A stretch of 64,000 bases of DNA from Brachycybe producta. Its lineage: Eukaryota > Arthropoda > Diplopoda > Playtdesmida > Andrognathidae. Below, piece after piece: positions 40,723-52,425 of the stretch (position 1 is the stretch's first letter; each line of letters begins with the position of its first letter). A program made the translations under genes and the position numbers. The DNA lies in NCBI GenBank assembly GCA_036925085.1, contig JAUPFP010000004.1:634001-698000 (forward strand), read 5' to 3'. The notes below the pieces were generated by a model that ran no database searches, was not told the origin of the DNA, and saw nothing but the letters and a program-made list of their open reading frames with translations.

Positions 40723-41865
40723 TTAAGCGGCAGGCCATCCATCCTTCTTCATCTTGAGCAATTCCACATCATCAGGATTAACTTCACCTGGCTTGTCATT
40801 GTCCATATGTTTCTGCAATACATTGGTGATATCTCTGAACACAAGTCCGTTAACATTCTTGCAGAGTAGCAACAAAACGAGCCAATCTGGAAATGAGAGG
40901 CGACGGACAACGCTGGCAATAACTGGAGCCTTCACATAGTTGGCACGAGTACGGAGAACGATGAAACGGACACGAGGAACGAAGATGGTAAGAGCACGGT
41001 AAATAAGTGCCATTCCAGAAATAATGGCCACAAGAATGAACCAGAACCATAAAAAGATGTAGATCTTCTCATTGATGATGTTGTTCGGAAGAACGCAGAT
41101 GTACGAGAAGGTCTGCATATCGGCACCGGATCCGTAGTCACGGAAGATACATTTTGTGACACGAGGAAAGATCTTGATCATCGGATCGGTACGGTTAAAT
41201 TGGTCTTCATCGCTAAATGAGAGAACTTCGGTACCATAAGACATAAAGGCACCACCCAAAAAGCTATTTGTCAAGAACATTTGTCCGATGATATTGATAA
41301 AGTTGAGAATTTCACAAAAGACATGGAAATAAGCATAGAAAGTATGTCGTTGAAGGCAAGTACCAAAATACGAATGAATTGCTTCCAGACGAAGTTTTTT
41401 CGTGTCTTCAGATACAACATAACTGTCCAGATCGGCTACCAAAGAACGAAGACGTCCAGCCTCGCAACTCTTCCACAAGTAATGTGGTAAATAAAACATT
41501 ACAGCTTGAATAAAGAGTACGAAACAAACCCATTGGTAGTACTGATGATAAACGACTTCGTCACCTGGAATGTAACTTGCAATGCCTGGAAATGAATGTT
41601 GACTGTGGTAACGATTATGCGCCTTTGGAAGTGTAAACGTGGATGTGGCCCAACAGAATTGATCAATCATGTCACCACGATGTGACGAACTCGGTGCCGA
41701 ACAATCGATGGGATCACCAAAAAATTGACGACAAGTGACCAACAAACTGAATGCCAGTAACATAATAACCGTGTACCGATAATGTAAACGGAAAGCACCA
41801 TTGTCCACGTTAAAAGTTTTAACGCGGAGCACGAGCGACTTCAGTGATTCCAAAATGTTAAACAT
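40723..41865 (-). CDS. innexin 1 (380 aa, single coding exon)
   Basis: Gap-junction channel subunit of the invertebrate innexin family. Start chosen at MFNILESLKS, the family position. An in-frame ATG at 41881-41883 adds only six basic residues. Four membrane segments: about 32-48, 110-128, 182-202 and 268-288. First extracellular loop has RQFFGDPIDC with Cys 55 and Cys 71. The signature YYQWVCFVLF is at 109-118. Second loop Cys 239 and Cys 257 lie in TKCIFRDYGS and YICVLP. NEKIYIFLWFWFILVA begins at about residue 265. Length fits the family. Odd point: the normally conserved WKxWEGG after the second segment reads WKSCEAG, unlike the two neighbours. No intron interrupts the coding region. Which innexin subtype it is cannot be assigned by eye. 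Confidence 0.95.
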   Translation of the reverse strand: MFNILESLKSLVLRVKTFNVDNGAFRLHYRYTVIMLLAFSLLVTCRQFFGDPIDCSAPSSSHRGDMIDQFCWATSTFTLPKAHNRYHSQHSFPGIASYIPGDEVVYHQYYQWVCFVLFIQAVMFYLPHYLWKSCEAGRLRSLVADLDSYVVSEDTKKLRLEAIHSYFGTCLQRHTFYAYFHVFCEILNFINIIGQMFLTNSFLGGAFMSYGTEVLSFSDEDQFNRTDPMIKIFPRVTKCIFRDYGSGADMQTFSYICVLPNNIINEKIYIFLWFWFILVAIISGMALIYRALTIFVPRVRFIVLRTRANYVKAPVIASVVRRLSFPDWLVLLLLCKNVNGLVFRDITNVLQKHMDNDKPGEVNPDDVELLKMKKDGWPAA

Positions 41866-43763
41866 TTTTCTTTTTTTTTGCAAAATTCAAATGCAAAAAA
41901 ATAATAAAAAGTTTAACGCGATGAGAATAAACTTTAACTAAATAAAGGCTATATGAAAAATAGTATAGCCCTTAATAATAATTATTATTCCAGATGCTTA
42001 AGCAAGCCAAAGTAGTGTGTGGACACCTGTTGCTCTTCCTTCAAAATGCAACTTCAACTGACTTTTCAAAGTCTTTTTAAACAGATGCTTTGCTTTGAGG
42101 GGGGAGTTTTTTCCTGCGTGCCTCACTGCCAAACTGCCTGCATGTGGAAAGTTGCGCAACTTTGTTGGGGGGGGGGGGGGGCTACACACTTGTGCGTGCA
42201 ATAATATTATAATAAGGGGATATATGTTGGAAAACATGTACACATCATGATGATGATAATGATGTCATAAGTTCCCGCCCCTCCTAGTTCAATTCTACGA
42301 ACCAGAAAAGTACACTAACGTCCACTCTAATGATTCCACAAGAACAACTACTAGAATTCAAGTTTTCTTCTTATTTCACAACACTCTAAACCCCTTGTTT
42401 TTTTTTTCTTAAGAAAAAAGTAATAATAAATTTGTCACACTTGTTTGAAATTCTTACACACACCCAATTCTCCAGACAAACTTGTGTTTTTCTATTGAAT
42501 ACAATAAGGAAAGGGGAACCCCCAACCAACCAACCAACCACTTGTTGGTTTAAAAGTAACTTTTTTGGGGCTGTATGATGTGAACAGTCAACTTTTGTTT
42601 AGAATTTAAGAAGCAACAAACTTTCAGAATTTGTTAGAAACTTGAACGGTATTATGTAAATGATGATAATAAACTTTTTAGTAGTTTAAAAATGATGAAA
42701 TAATGACGATTTCTCGCATCATACAATTTTTTTTAATTACTTAAGTTTATTATTAAAGAAATTGTCTTAAAAAAACTTTTTAAAAAAAAACACTTTTAGG
42801 CAAAATCATATGCTATTCTAGTTTCTAACAAACTTTTAAATTTTTTTAAAAATGTTTTTAAAAAACATTTGCATCAAGTAAACTTATGACGTAAACATAA
42901 TACATTTTTTTATTGATTATACCAAATATAGACTTCTAAAAAAAATTAAGATTAAGATGTTTTCTGACGTCAACCTCAAGTTCTTGATGAACTTTTGTTA
43001 AGAAATTATACTACAACACACATTCATATTTCCTTCCTTTATTAAAATTCTTAAAGTTAACATGTAATATCCTGGAAATGCGTGTTCTTTTCTATTTAAT
43101 ACCAATATTTTCTTTTTTCTTCAAAATATGACCAATCATATAAAAGTGTTTATTTAAAAGTTGACGCTTACTGGTATATATTATGCAGCCTATATATGTT
43201 CAGATGTTTTAATATATAAATCTATACTACATACAGGTGGATAAATCTAACAATATTATGATATTGCAACATGCAATTTATATTTTCATTCATTTGGTTT
43301 CGTCTATGATTTTTCATTTGTGTGTGTTATGTGTCTGTGTATGTGACGCTACAATTTAATAATAATGGTAGTGTGGCTATTATAATAATATCTCATTCGG
43401 AACAAATTGTCAGTTCAAGTTGACGACTGACTAAAACTATTGCCATTAAGTAAACTTATAAAGTTTTGAAAATAATAATAAAAAAAATGGCTGTACAAAT
43501 AAAAAAAATGGCTGCCTTTCCACTCTTGTTGGAATGATCTATGATCCAAAGACAAACACAAGTGTTCCAAATGTATTTTTTCTTTTGAACTGATGCAATA
43601 TGAATGTAGTTTGGAAAATGAGAAAACAAACTTCGGGGTTTGGACACTTGTCAAAAGTGTCATATGTATGCCAACTGTTTAGTATACACCTTCCATTATT
43701 TACATTGGAAAAACCACTTTAGTTGAACAACGAGTGCAATAAAATAAAACTCTCGCACAGAGT

Positions 43764-43804
43764 GTATATTAGAATGAGTATTCAACATACTCATTCTAAT
43801 ATAC
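43764..43804. repeat. perfect 17-bp hairpin
   Basis: GTATATTAGAATGAGTA and TACTCATTCTAATATAC are exact reverse complements around the 7-base loop TTCAACA. It could be a small inverted-repeat element or a structured RNA. Confidence 0.8.
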
Positions 43805-44580
43805 GGTTACATATTGTCTCACCCTGTATTAAAATATACATATATTATATACATTTTTTTTTCTCTTTCTAATCTAAATAATAGGTTTTGGCATTGTTCC
43901 TAACAATAGTTTTTTGTCTATTCAAATTGTTGACCAGTCAGAGAGTAGCTACATTTCAGTTGACTTTGTTCACAAATGTATAACAAGAAAATAAAATAAT
44001 ATATATATTTTTTAACAATACAAGGACAATGGAGAGAAAAAAATATGGGAAGGTTTAATTATTTAATATATAGTGAATCTTTTTTTTTTGGCCGGAAGTA
44101 TGGCTTCCGTTTTGTTTAAAGCCAATAGAAATCTACTTACAGAAAACTTTCACTTTGTTTTATAAAATATATATACGGGCCTATTCCTCACAAATACATG
44201 GGGACTGTGGACCAAAATATGTATTTTAATAAAAGGATTAAAATATAAAAATTATTGTTATCAAAGTACAATCTAGAAGAAGCCTTAGAAAGTAATTCTT
44301 ATATTTGGATTATAAATGAGATTAAAGAATCCATTTTTGTTTCTGCATTGAAGATCAGCAGTATAATCTATATAAATGTGGGCTTTCTTTTTTAAAGTTT
44401 AATAATGCAGATGGGATTTTTTTTAAAAAAAATAATTAGAATAAAAATGAGAGCCGAGAGAAGAGCCAATATAAATTAGTCTTATTTATTCTTCTTAAAT
44501 TGCTTTTCGAATTTATTATTTGCATTACACATTGCATGCTGGGATTTGTTCACATAAACAAAAAGTATATGCCTATACTA

Positions 44581-44873
44581 ATAAGTGGTTCCCAAACTTT
44601 TTTTTTGCTCATGGTACGGTAGAAGTCGGCCTTAAGAAATCGTATCAAGTCAGTGGGCCACAGTGCATTCTATGGAAATCACTGGTTTACTGTGTATACA
44701 TATAAAAGGAAAGTTTTGTTTATTTTGCTTTTTTCCGATAGATAATATTTGAAAATATTAATAATCAATATTGAAACCTTAAAACTTCACGGCACACCTA
44801 GCAAAAATCTCGGCATACTTAGTGTGTCGCATCCAAGGTCGCAGCACATCTTCTGGGAATCACTAACTAAGTC
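44581..44873. mobile_element. hAT-like MITE, GTGGTTCCCAAAC family, copy 1
   Basis: Starts AAGTGGTTCCCAAACTTTTT and ends TTCTGGGAATCACT. Inside, CACGGCACACCTAGCAAAAA and GTTTATTTTGCTTTTTTCC match the element at 54464-54682 in inverted orientation. The boundaries are approximate because the duplication is decayed. Confidence 0.65.
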
Positions 44874-45365
44874 CATACAAACGTCTTAAAAACCTTTAGC
44901 TTCCATTTTTTTTATTTGTTTTAAAGATAAATTTATTTCTGTTAGCTTCCACAGTAAAGATAGTATCTTCGAATATTGTTCTTTTCTAGGCCGGTCAATT
45001 TTTTTTGCAGGTGGAATACATTTTTTATTAACCTTTGAAACATTACTAGCCACTGAAGGCCATTTTTACAACAAGAATATTTACAAAAAAAAAAAAATAC
45101 AAGAATTATCTTTTTTTTATCCCCTACACAGGTAGAATTCAGCGGTTATTATCATTTGTTTAAGTCTAGCCCACACAAGAATCACAATAAAGAGGGTTGA
45201 GGGAAATGTTTTAAAAAGGTGTTTGATTGTGAGTCACGTTTCTTAGAAACATTTCAAACTATGTCATCATCAGATCTCAACTGACCAGTTCTGGTCAGTT
45301 TTTTTTGTCTTTAACCTGAAACATCTTTACCTCAATATAAACCATCTTATTTTTTCTAAAAACAA

Positions 45366-45664
45366 CTGATTTTCGAACTTATTAGTCTGTCCTCCAAAGA
45401 AGCAAAATGAAGAGAAACTAGAAAGTGTTTTAAAAATTACAAGAGCAGTTTAATTAAAATTTATTTTCCTGTTGATATCTTTAAAAACGTTTTTTTTATA
45501 GACAAAAAGTAAAATTTCTTTTGGAACATAAAATGACAATATCCAATTATCACCAGGTGATGCCCGTGATTGAACTACTATTCTAGTCTCTAAAACAAAT
45601 TCAAGTTTTCCTCAATTTTGAATCCAAAACCCAAGAGTTTGAGAGGCGTTTACACTCAAAATCA
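45366..45664. mobile_element. FB1 fold-back element
   Basis: Left arm: TTCGAACTTATTAGTCTGTC, AAAGTGTTTTAAAAATTAC and TTCCTGTTGATATCTTTAAA. The right arm ends ACTATTCTAGTCTCTAAAAC, CAAGTTTTCCTCAATTTTG and GAGTTTGAGAGGCGTTTACA. Confidence 0.65.
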
Positions 45665-46392
45665 TCTTAATTTTTTTTAAAAAAAGTACATATTTTCGTA
45701 TTTATTTGGTTACCATAATTTTCTTGTTTAAAAAGAAATTAGTTACATATATATATTTATAACCAGTTTTTTTTCCTTGACCCTTATTTCCTTGACTTGT
45801 TTCGAGTTGCTTTAGGAAAGAAAAAGTTGTAACAAGTTTCTTGAACAAGTTCTGAATATTGATTTAAGATTTAACTCACGAACATTTTTTAGCACATATA
45901 TAAAAGTAAATCAAATAAATTATGACATCTGGGTAGGTTTTTTTGGCGCCATTTTAAACCCATTCTGTAATAAGAACGAAGAAGTTATTTTTGAAAGCCT
46001 ATTTTATTTAAATTAAGGACGTCACTTAAAAAGTACTATTAGAGAACGAATAGATAACTGGACTGTAAACAAAACTTTGAACGAATTTTGAAGGAAAACA
46101 GCTTCTATGACGTAGAAGCAATTGTGGCGTAAGATGATTGCATGAATTACCATATAAAAGGTGTAACTATTTTCATTGGAAATACATTCAAAATTATTAA
46201 GAATTTTAATTTTTCTATACTCATTACTGGGTATAAAGCATGAAATATCAAAATTTAGGGTCTTTCATGTGGAAATATTTTTTTTGAATGTTATCAGTAA
46301 ATGGTAATATAACTATTGAAACAGGAAAGTCGGACCAATAAATTCACAATACAAGTTTTATATTGATACCTTTCTGTACCATTGTGCTGTGT

Positions 46393-46398
46393 TTTATT
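46393..46398 (-). terminator. candidate poly(A) signal for innexin 2
   Basis: Minus-strand AATAAA, 211 bases beyond the innexin 2 stop codon. Confidence 0.35.
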
Positions 46399-46608
46399 AA
46401 TGCAATTGTTTAAACACACAAAACAATAAAAAGTTGCACAATATACAAATAAAAAAACGACTAGACAATTACCACATAAAATAGGTAATAAAGAGAACTT
46501 TTATAAAAAAAAATTACAACAGGTACCCAGTTTGAAGTAAAAATTTCGTAAAGAAATTGAAAATTTAAGTTTGATAAAAACGTGTCACGTAAAACGAACA
46601 AAGTAAAA

Positions 46609-47703
46609 TTATATCATTGTATTGTCTTGTTTTCCATCAAGTTTCTTAGCCATATCAGCAATGATTAAAGCGAAAGATCTACTTTCCACACATTTTCCCA
46701 ATTGGTATAGAACAAACCAGTCACCAACTTGAATTTTTTTATTTATATTTACTAAAAATTCGTGCGGAGAGAATTTAGATTTAATTTTTAAGAGAAGTAA
46801 ACGAAATTGTGGAAAGGCAATGGCAGCTAGGTGATAAATAATAGCTAACGAACTTATGATTGACAAAATGACAAACCAAAACCATAAGAAGATGTATATT
46901 TTCTCATTTATAATATTTAGAGGTAAAATGCATAATGCATCAATTTTTTGGACATCTCCTGAAGTACCAAATGTGTAAAAAATACATTTAGTGACACGAG
47001 GAAATACTTTGACCATTGGATCCGTGCGGTTGGTATGGTCCATTTCAGAATAACGGACCACATCAGATCCATAACTAGCAAAAGCACCACCTAGAAAACG
47101 ATTTGTAAAAGCAATTTGTCCAACAACATTGATTAGATTCAGTATTTCACAGGTAAAATAACGGTAAAAGTAGAAATTATGACAATGAAGATTGTTTTTG
47201 AAGTAATTTAGGAGAATAGCCTTGCGAGTTTCAAAGTCTCCATCTGTGATAAGTGGTACTTCCAGTCCAACAGCCAAGGCATTCATTCGTCCACCCTCCC
47301 AGATCTTCCAAACATAGTGAGGCACATAGAACATGGCAGCCTGAAGAAATAATACGAAGCAAACCCACTGATAATACTGATGGTAAGTACGTTCTTCATC
47401 AGGAGTAGATTTATCAATGCCAGGATGTGGGACGTCAACGCCAACTCTCTTGTCATATCCGTCTGGTAATGTGAACGTTGTGGCAATCCAACAGTACTGG
47501 TCCAAAACATTCGCAGGTATAGCTGCAGATTGAGTCATGCAGTTAATGGGATCGCCTATGTACTGCCGACTAGTCACCAGAATACTGAAGATGATTAGCA
47601 TAAGTACAGTCACACGATAATGAAGTTTAAAAACTGCATTATCAATAGTGATTGCTTTTCGTTTTAAAATTTGAGACTGAAATGCAGCAAATATGTCCAA
47701 CAT
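46609..47703 (-). CDS. innexin 2 (364 aa, single coding exon)
   Basis: Gap-junction subunit. Starts MLDIFAAFQS, the classic innexin N-terminus. TM1 about 32-47, then SRQYIGDPINC and CWIATTFTLP (Cys 55 and Cys 71); YYQWVCFVLFLQ at 110-121; VWKIWEGGR, the standard form of the motif that is altered in innexin 1. TM3 follows in the CEILNLINVVGQIAF region. Second-loop cysteines lie in TKCIFYTFG and ALCILP. TM4 is IFLWFWFVILSIISSLA. The C-terminal tail is short and ends DNTMI. Shared stretches (RQYIGDPI, DVPHPG, VPHY.WKIWEGGR) show it is closer to innexin 3 at 52426 than to innexin 1. The two diverge head to head with 4.7 kb between them. Confidence 0.95.
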   Translation of the reverse strand: MLDIFAAFQSQILKRKAITIDNAVFKLHYRVTVLMLIIFSILVTSRQYIGDPINCMTQSAAIPANVLDQYCWIATTFTLPDGYDKRVGVDVPHPGIDKSTPDEERTYHQYYQWVCFVLFLQAAMFYVPHYVWKIWEGGRMNALAVGLEVPLITDGDFETRKAILLNYFKNNLHCHNFYFYRYFTCEILNLINVVGQIAFTNRFLGGAFASYGSDVVRYSEMDHTNRTDPMVKVFPRVTKCIFYTFGTSGDVQKIDALCILPLNIINEKIYIFLWFWFVILSIISSLAIIYHLAAIAFPQFRLLLLKIKSKFSPHEFLVNINKKIQVGDWFVLYQLGKCVESRSFALIIADMAKKLDGKQDNTMI

Positions 47704-47813
47704 TTTCTTTGTATATTTTCACTTTCTGTCACAAAAACCACTGACCGGTCTTTACTATTAACCAAGTTCTTAACTGGACACTGTTGCAATTAATGAACCC
47801 AATGACCAGTGTC

Positions 47814-47823
47814 CATTTATATA
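47814..47823 (-). promoter_or_regulatory. candidate TATA box for innexin 2
   Basis: The minus strand reads TATATAAATG about 110 bases before the ATG at 47703. This would put the transcription start near 47785, leaving a short leader without an upstream ATG that I can see. Confidence 0.45.
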
Positions 47824-49426
47824 TACGGTATATTTGAGTCACGTGACAAACCCAATACCTGAAAAGGTTTAGCATTCCTTAGAAGGGAATATGTGTCCTT
47901 TGGGCAGTGCCAGAGGTTGTAAGGTTTCTCGACATTCTTTATTACTTTGTTGCTAATAAAATTAGCAAATTGGCATGTAACATTTCACCATTTTAAAATG
48001 AGATTCATATTTTGTATACAGCTTATGATGACATTTTTTGACCTTTGTAGACAAATTTTCCCAAAAAAAAAGAACTATGTCACTGTTGCCTAAACTTTGA
48101 AACGAGTTGCACTAAACTGCCCCTAGTAACAAAACAAATACAATTTCTAACTTCTAAGAAACTAAATAAATATTTTTATGAACGAAAATATGTGGTTATT
48201 TCACAGTGAGTTAAATTGTGACATTTTTTTATTGTTTCTTATCGTTGGCCTATATTATTCTAAGCATTTTTTTTTTATTAATTCAGTCAAGGAAAAGAAT
48301 TTCTTATTTTATAAATTTATACTTGAATGAAATTTATACTTATTATTATAAAACGTTATCAATCTTTATTTATAACAGTAATTGGACTGAAAAAGAAAAG
48401 GAAAAGAGGGTGACATAATAGTCATAAGCTTAAATTGAAATTAAGAATCATAATTCATTATTAGCAGGGCTTATTAGTCATTACCAACATTTAATGACAG
48501 TATTTAAGATATTGAATAAACTGTTAAGAAAAAAAAGTCACCACAGATGGCGATGATACAAAAGTCAAGTGTGTATTAACTTATTAAATTATATCAAAAT
48601 TATAAATTAATTTACGTCTATTATAATTTATTATTATTATTTCTACACACCCTCATTCCTGACATAACACAAACTATAAATGAGCTATAATTTTGTATTA
48701 AAAAGGTTTTAATATTTTTGAAATTGGTTGGTCACCAATTACAATTACAAATTGTCTGTGGGGGGAAGTGAACGCTATTAAAAATGATCCATATTTGTTT
48801 TGTGAAATGTTATGTTGCGAAATTTTAATAATAGGCATAATTATTAGGTTCTTGACCTTTTTAGTATCATCAGTGATCCCCATCAACCCTTTTTCCTCTC
48901 TCTCAGAAGCATTCAACCGATTGACGTCAAGAGCGATGACTGTGACATCATCAAATCATTCCAATATAATTATAAAGCTTTATTGTACTGTATATTTGTG
49001 AAATTTATAAAATAGAAATTAGCCAGTGTAATTTTCAAAAATTCTATGTTTTTAATACATTTTTTTTAGTTTATAATTACTGGACATCTAAGAATTTTGA
49101 TTTGTCATAAAGTAAATTATGTAATCAAGTACAAATGACTCAAAAAAGAAGAAAAATACAATGAAAGTTTAAAAAAAAAAAGAAAAGAAACAAATCATGA
49201 ATAATAAAAATGACTCATTATCAGTTCCTGAGTTTCAATTATTTCTTTGTTCACATATTAAGGATCTGAATAATACGATAACCAGTATTAACTAGTGTAT
49301 GTGTCTGTATATATTATAAAGTCCTTGTTCCACAGCTTCTACTCAAGTTACTAATCAATGCAAAATAGTCATAAATGACCAGTCAATGTAGAAACTAGTA
49401 GCCAGCTTACAACAACAGACTTCTGT

Positions 49427-49605
49427 AGTTGCCTCATTGTAAGATGAAGCTTTTGACGTCAGAGAGGTTGACAAAAAACTTAAACTTGTGCCAGTTTATC
49501 TGTTAAAAAGGGACAATTTTGAAAACGCTTGTTATACAGTATTCCCTTTTCTAAATTTTTGTCAACCACTCTGACGTCACAAGCTTAATCTTACAGTTAG
49601 GAAGA
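49427..49605. mobile_element. CRE-MITE copy 3, best preserved
   Basis: Left arm TTGTAAGATGAAGCTTTTGA then CGTCAGAGAGGTTGACAAAA; right arm TTTTGTCAACCACTCTGACG then TCACAAGCTTAATCTTACAG. Both arms keep TGACGTCA (49454-49461 and 49572-49579). The total is about 180 bases with a short unique centre. No open frame. Confidence 0.75.
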
Positions 49606-49814
49606 TATATAAATATATTTTAAACATTTAACTAGTCTTCTGCTACACTTAAAAAAACTAGGCAATCATCAACAATTACAGTTAATCAATAAAGAAATCA
49701 CCTAGTATTCTTTAAGTAACACTTGTCCAATGACCATCTCTACCTAGCTGACTGATCATTGGTTAGTCACAACAGATTTGTAACTCAAAAGTAAAATGGA
49801 GGTCTAATTTAAGA

Positions 49815-50018
49815 CAGGCAGTTAGAAATAGGTCAAAACTTCAGTTGGCTCCGCCCTTGTTATGACGACTGGTAACTTCTAATTGGCTGGTTATGAAGTC
49901 TGACGTCACATGCTCCGCCCTTTTGAACATCAGACTACATAACCAGCCAATTAGAAGTTGCCAGTCGTCTTAAAAAGGGCGGAGCCAAGTGAGGTTTTCA
50001 CCTATTTCTAACTGCCTG
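49815..50018. mobile_element. 204-bp inverted-repeat element with GC boxes and CRE
   Basis: The ends CAGGCAGTTAGAAATAGGT and ACCTATTTCTAACTGCCTG are exact inverted repeats. The arms continue with GGCTCCGCCC/GGGCGGAGCC and CTTCTAATTGGCTGGTTATG/ CATAACCAGCCAATTAGAAG. It is flanked by TAATTTAAGA (49805-49814) and TAATTCAAGA (50019-50028), a 10-base direct repeat with one mismatch. The loop contains TGACGTCA (49901-49908) and another CCGCCC. The arms are much less diverged than in FB1, which suggests a young insertion. CAG ends fit hAT; a 9-10 bp duplication would fit Mutator-like elements. Confidence 0.75.
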
Positions 50019-52425
50019 TAATTCAAGACTTTAGGTCACCAACCAGTTACATCCTGATCATAAAATGATCCCAAGTTATGTAAGTTATAATGATTTGAAT
50101 AAAACTAGTCATGTAAGACTATTTTGCAGTGACTTTTAACCAAGTGGAACCAGGACTTAAGGGTTGTATTTTTTTAATGATTTTTACGTCAAAGGTAGTG
50201 CTTAAAGTCATCAACTTTGCATGAAACTTTCTATTGAAAGTGCATTAGTTTAACTCATCCTTTGACTTAGAATTCGTTGAGAATATGACACTAAATCTTA
50301 TCAATTGCATTCCAAAAGAGTTCATTTTGTTTTAGATGGACGAAAATAGTTCAAATTAAATTTGAAAAATTGGAATGTGTTTTCTGTTTAATATGAGATA
50401 CTGAAGAACCCTCAAATTTCATCTGAACCTTACTGTAATTTCTTGAAGAAAAAAAAGTTTGTCAACCATCTTCATCAAATTACAAAAAAAAAAGGTTCCG
50501 CATCAAAAATCAAGAGTCACCAAAGAAAAAAGAAATTAGCATGAAAAAAATGTAACTTCATTAAAATAAGAGATTCAGTTTCTTGTAAATCTGAATTTTG
50601 ATGCAATCTTTCTTTTTTAGAAAAAAGGGAGAATGGGGGTAATGAAAATAATGAACCTTTTCATGTATATTTCTTGTCAATGTCAAAGTTTTTTTAAAAT
50701 TTTTCGTTACAAAAAATGGAAGTCCAGATATTTATCCTCCCTTTTCCTTTCCTTATTTTTCTTTTCTTTCCCTCTTCTAATGAAACCCACCAGACATATT
50801 CAGTCTATCTAAAAATAGGTCCAGTATAAATAACAATCAGTAAAAAAAATCACATGGCCCAAACCTCCACACTCTACTCTCCCCCCCTCTTCTAGTCAAA
50901 AGTCATATTTGGACACTGACCTATGCACATAAGGAGATAATGAAACGTCACTGCCACTTGCATATTAGCAAAATATAACATGCAAATATTGAATTTTATG
51001 AGAATAAAATTGTAAAACGTGTAAATGTCAATCAAAATAATTAATTATAAGCCCGCATGTTTCGAATGTGGGCTAGAAGGATCAAATATAACTGAAAGGA
51101 ACTTCCAGACACATTAACAAAAATATGCCTAATCCTAAAATGTAACCCCCCCCCCCCCCAAAAAAAAAGAAACTGGAAGGAAGAGTCGAGATTAAGTAAA
51201 TGATATTCTATTTTTTGTACGTTTTTAAAACAACATTTGCTTATTTTAGACTTTGGTTTTCTTTGTCGTAGACATGAGACACAAACAAATATAACCAAAA
51301 GTTATCTGTTTTTTTTTTGCAAAGTAAAAGGTACTTCTGTAATAATAACACACAAAAAAAGGAACTTTCAAAAAAGACCAAACATGTCTTCCAAAACCTT
51401 TCAAGTGAATTTACAACACTTGACATCTAATGGAACGCAAAGCAGATACCAATAGACATGAGGAGACTTTACTTGGACACATTCTGCATTGAACATCAAG
51501 CTTACAGGGTGCTGAATAGCAATACAAACATAATTATTCCTCAATGAAAACTTAATAAGTTTGAAATGCGTATTTCATTTAATCTCCATATTTTCTATAT
51601 TCTAGAATTGCTAAAGCTCATTTTTCTTGTTCATGTTTTCAACATTTTGCAGCTGTGATTTGAAAACTCTGAGATTCTATCTATAACATCCAACCCCCAT
51701 CACCATATTTCCACCCTCACAACACCCCTTTTCTGTATACCCCCTCTCCTATTGTGAGTATATACAAAATATCTCCACCCAACAAACTTCTTCCATTTCC
51801 TTCAAAAATTCTACATCCCCATATATACCCTTCCAAAAAAAAGCATTTACTTTCATCCACCCTCATAACCCCCACAATTTTAATTGCTCAAAGACACCCA
51901 AATGTAAAAGCAGATGGTCAGAAAAAAAAATCACGTGATCAATTCTAATACCCCTCAAAACTTCAGTTTTAAACTAACTAAACCAAAAATACCCTAACAA
52001 ATATATTAACCCCTCCCATTTTCTGGTAAAATGTCACCGTTTTGAAGTATGCCTACTGCACCGCTTTAGACACATTTAAACTATTTGTTTGGCTACAAAT
52101 TTAGCTATCAATACACTTTTGTGTTCAACCCCCACCATCGAAGTCCAGCAGCAATAACAAGACAGTGACACTTCAAAAAAAAAGTTAAATTTTGTTTGTT
52201 TTTCATTGTTCTTCTTCCTCAGGAAGTCCAAGATCCAGAAAACGTTTTTGTTAAATCTTCAGGATAGATTATAAACATGATGACCTAGAGTGCACTCAGA
52301 CTGGACACATTTGTTTTTCATATGTGGATTGCAACAACCCTGACCACAACTGTTCCCAATTTCTGACAACATTCATCTCTTAGTGCTTTATAATTTTGTA
52401 AAAGTTTCAATTTTCAAATACCAAG

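Larger units (their letters stand above)
41866..46608. other. spacer between innexin 1 and innexin 2
   Basis: It starts with the presumed promoter of innexin 1. It also holds a run of 15 G at 42167-42181, an AACC microsatellite at about 42518-42541, a diverged FB1 copy (about 42596-42850), a perfect 17-bp hairpin (43764-43804), a hAT-type element (about 44581-44873), a 10-bp palindrome AACTGACCAG/CTGGTCAGTT (45279-45300), an FB1 copy (45366-45664) and a candidate poly(A) signal for innexin 2. I see no coding exon. Confidence 0.5.
47824..52425. other. intergenic region between head-to-head innexins 2 and 3
   Basis: About 4.6 kb that must carry regulatory DNA of both innexins. It holds CRE octamers at 48922-48929 and inside the two inverted-repeat elements at 49427-49605 and 49815-50018. 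It also holds a C-run at 51146-51159 and a G-poor tract at about 51690-51960. No coding exon is supported. The open frames 48768-49001 and 51041-51298 have no domains. Confidence 0.5.

Noticed and set aside
41881-41883. Upstream in-frame ATG of innexin 1 as the start
   Set aside because: It adds only MQKKRK. Innexins begin at the MFNIL/MLDIF position and the two neighbours do as well.
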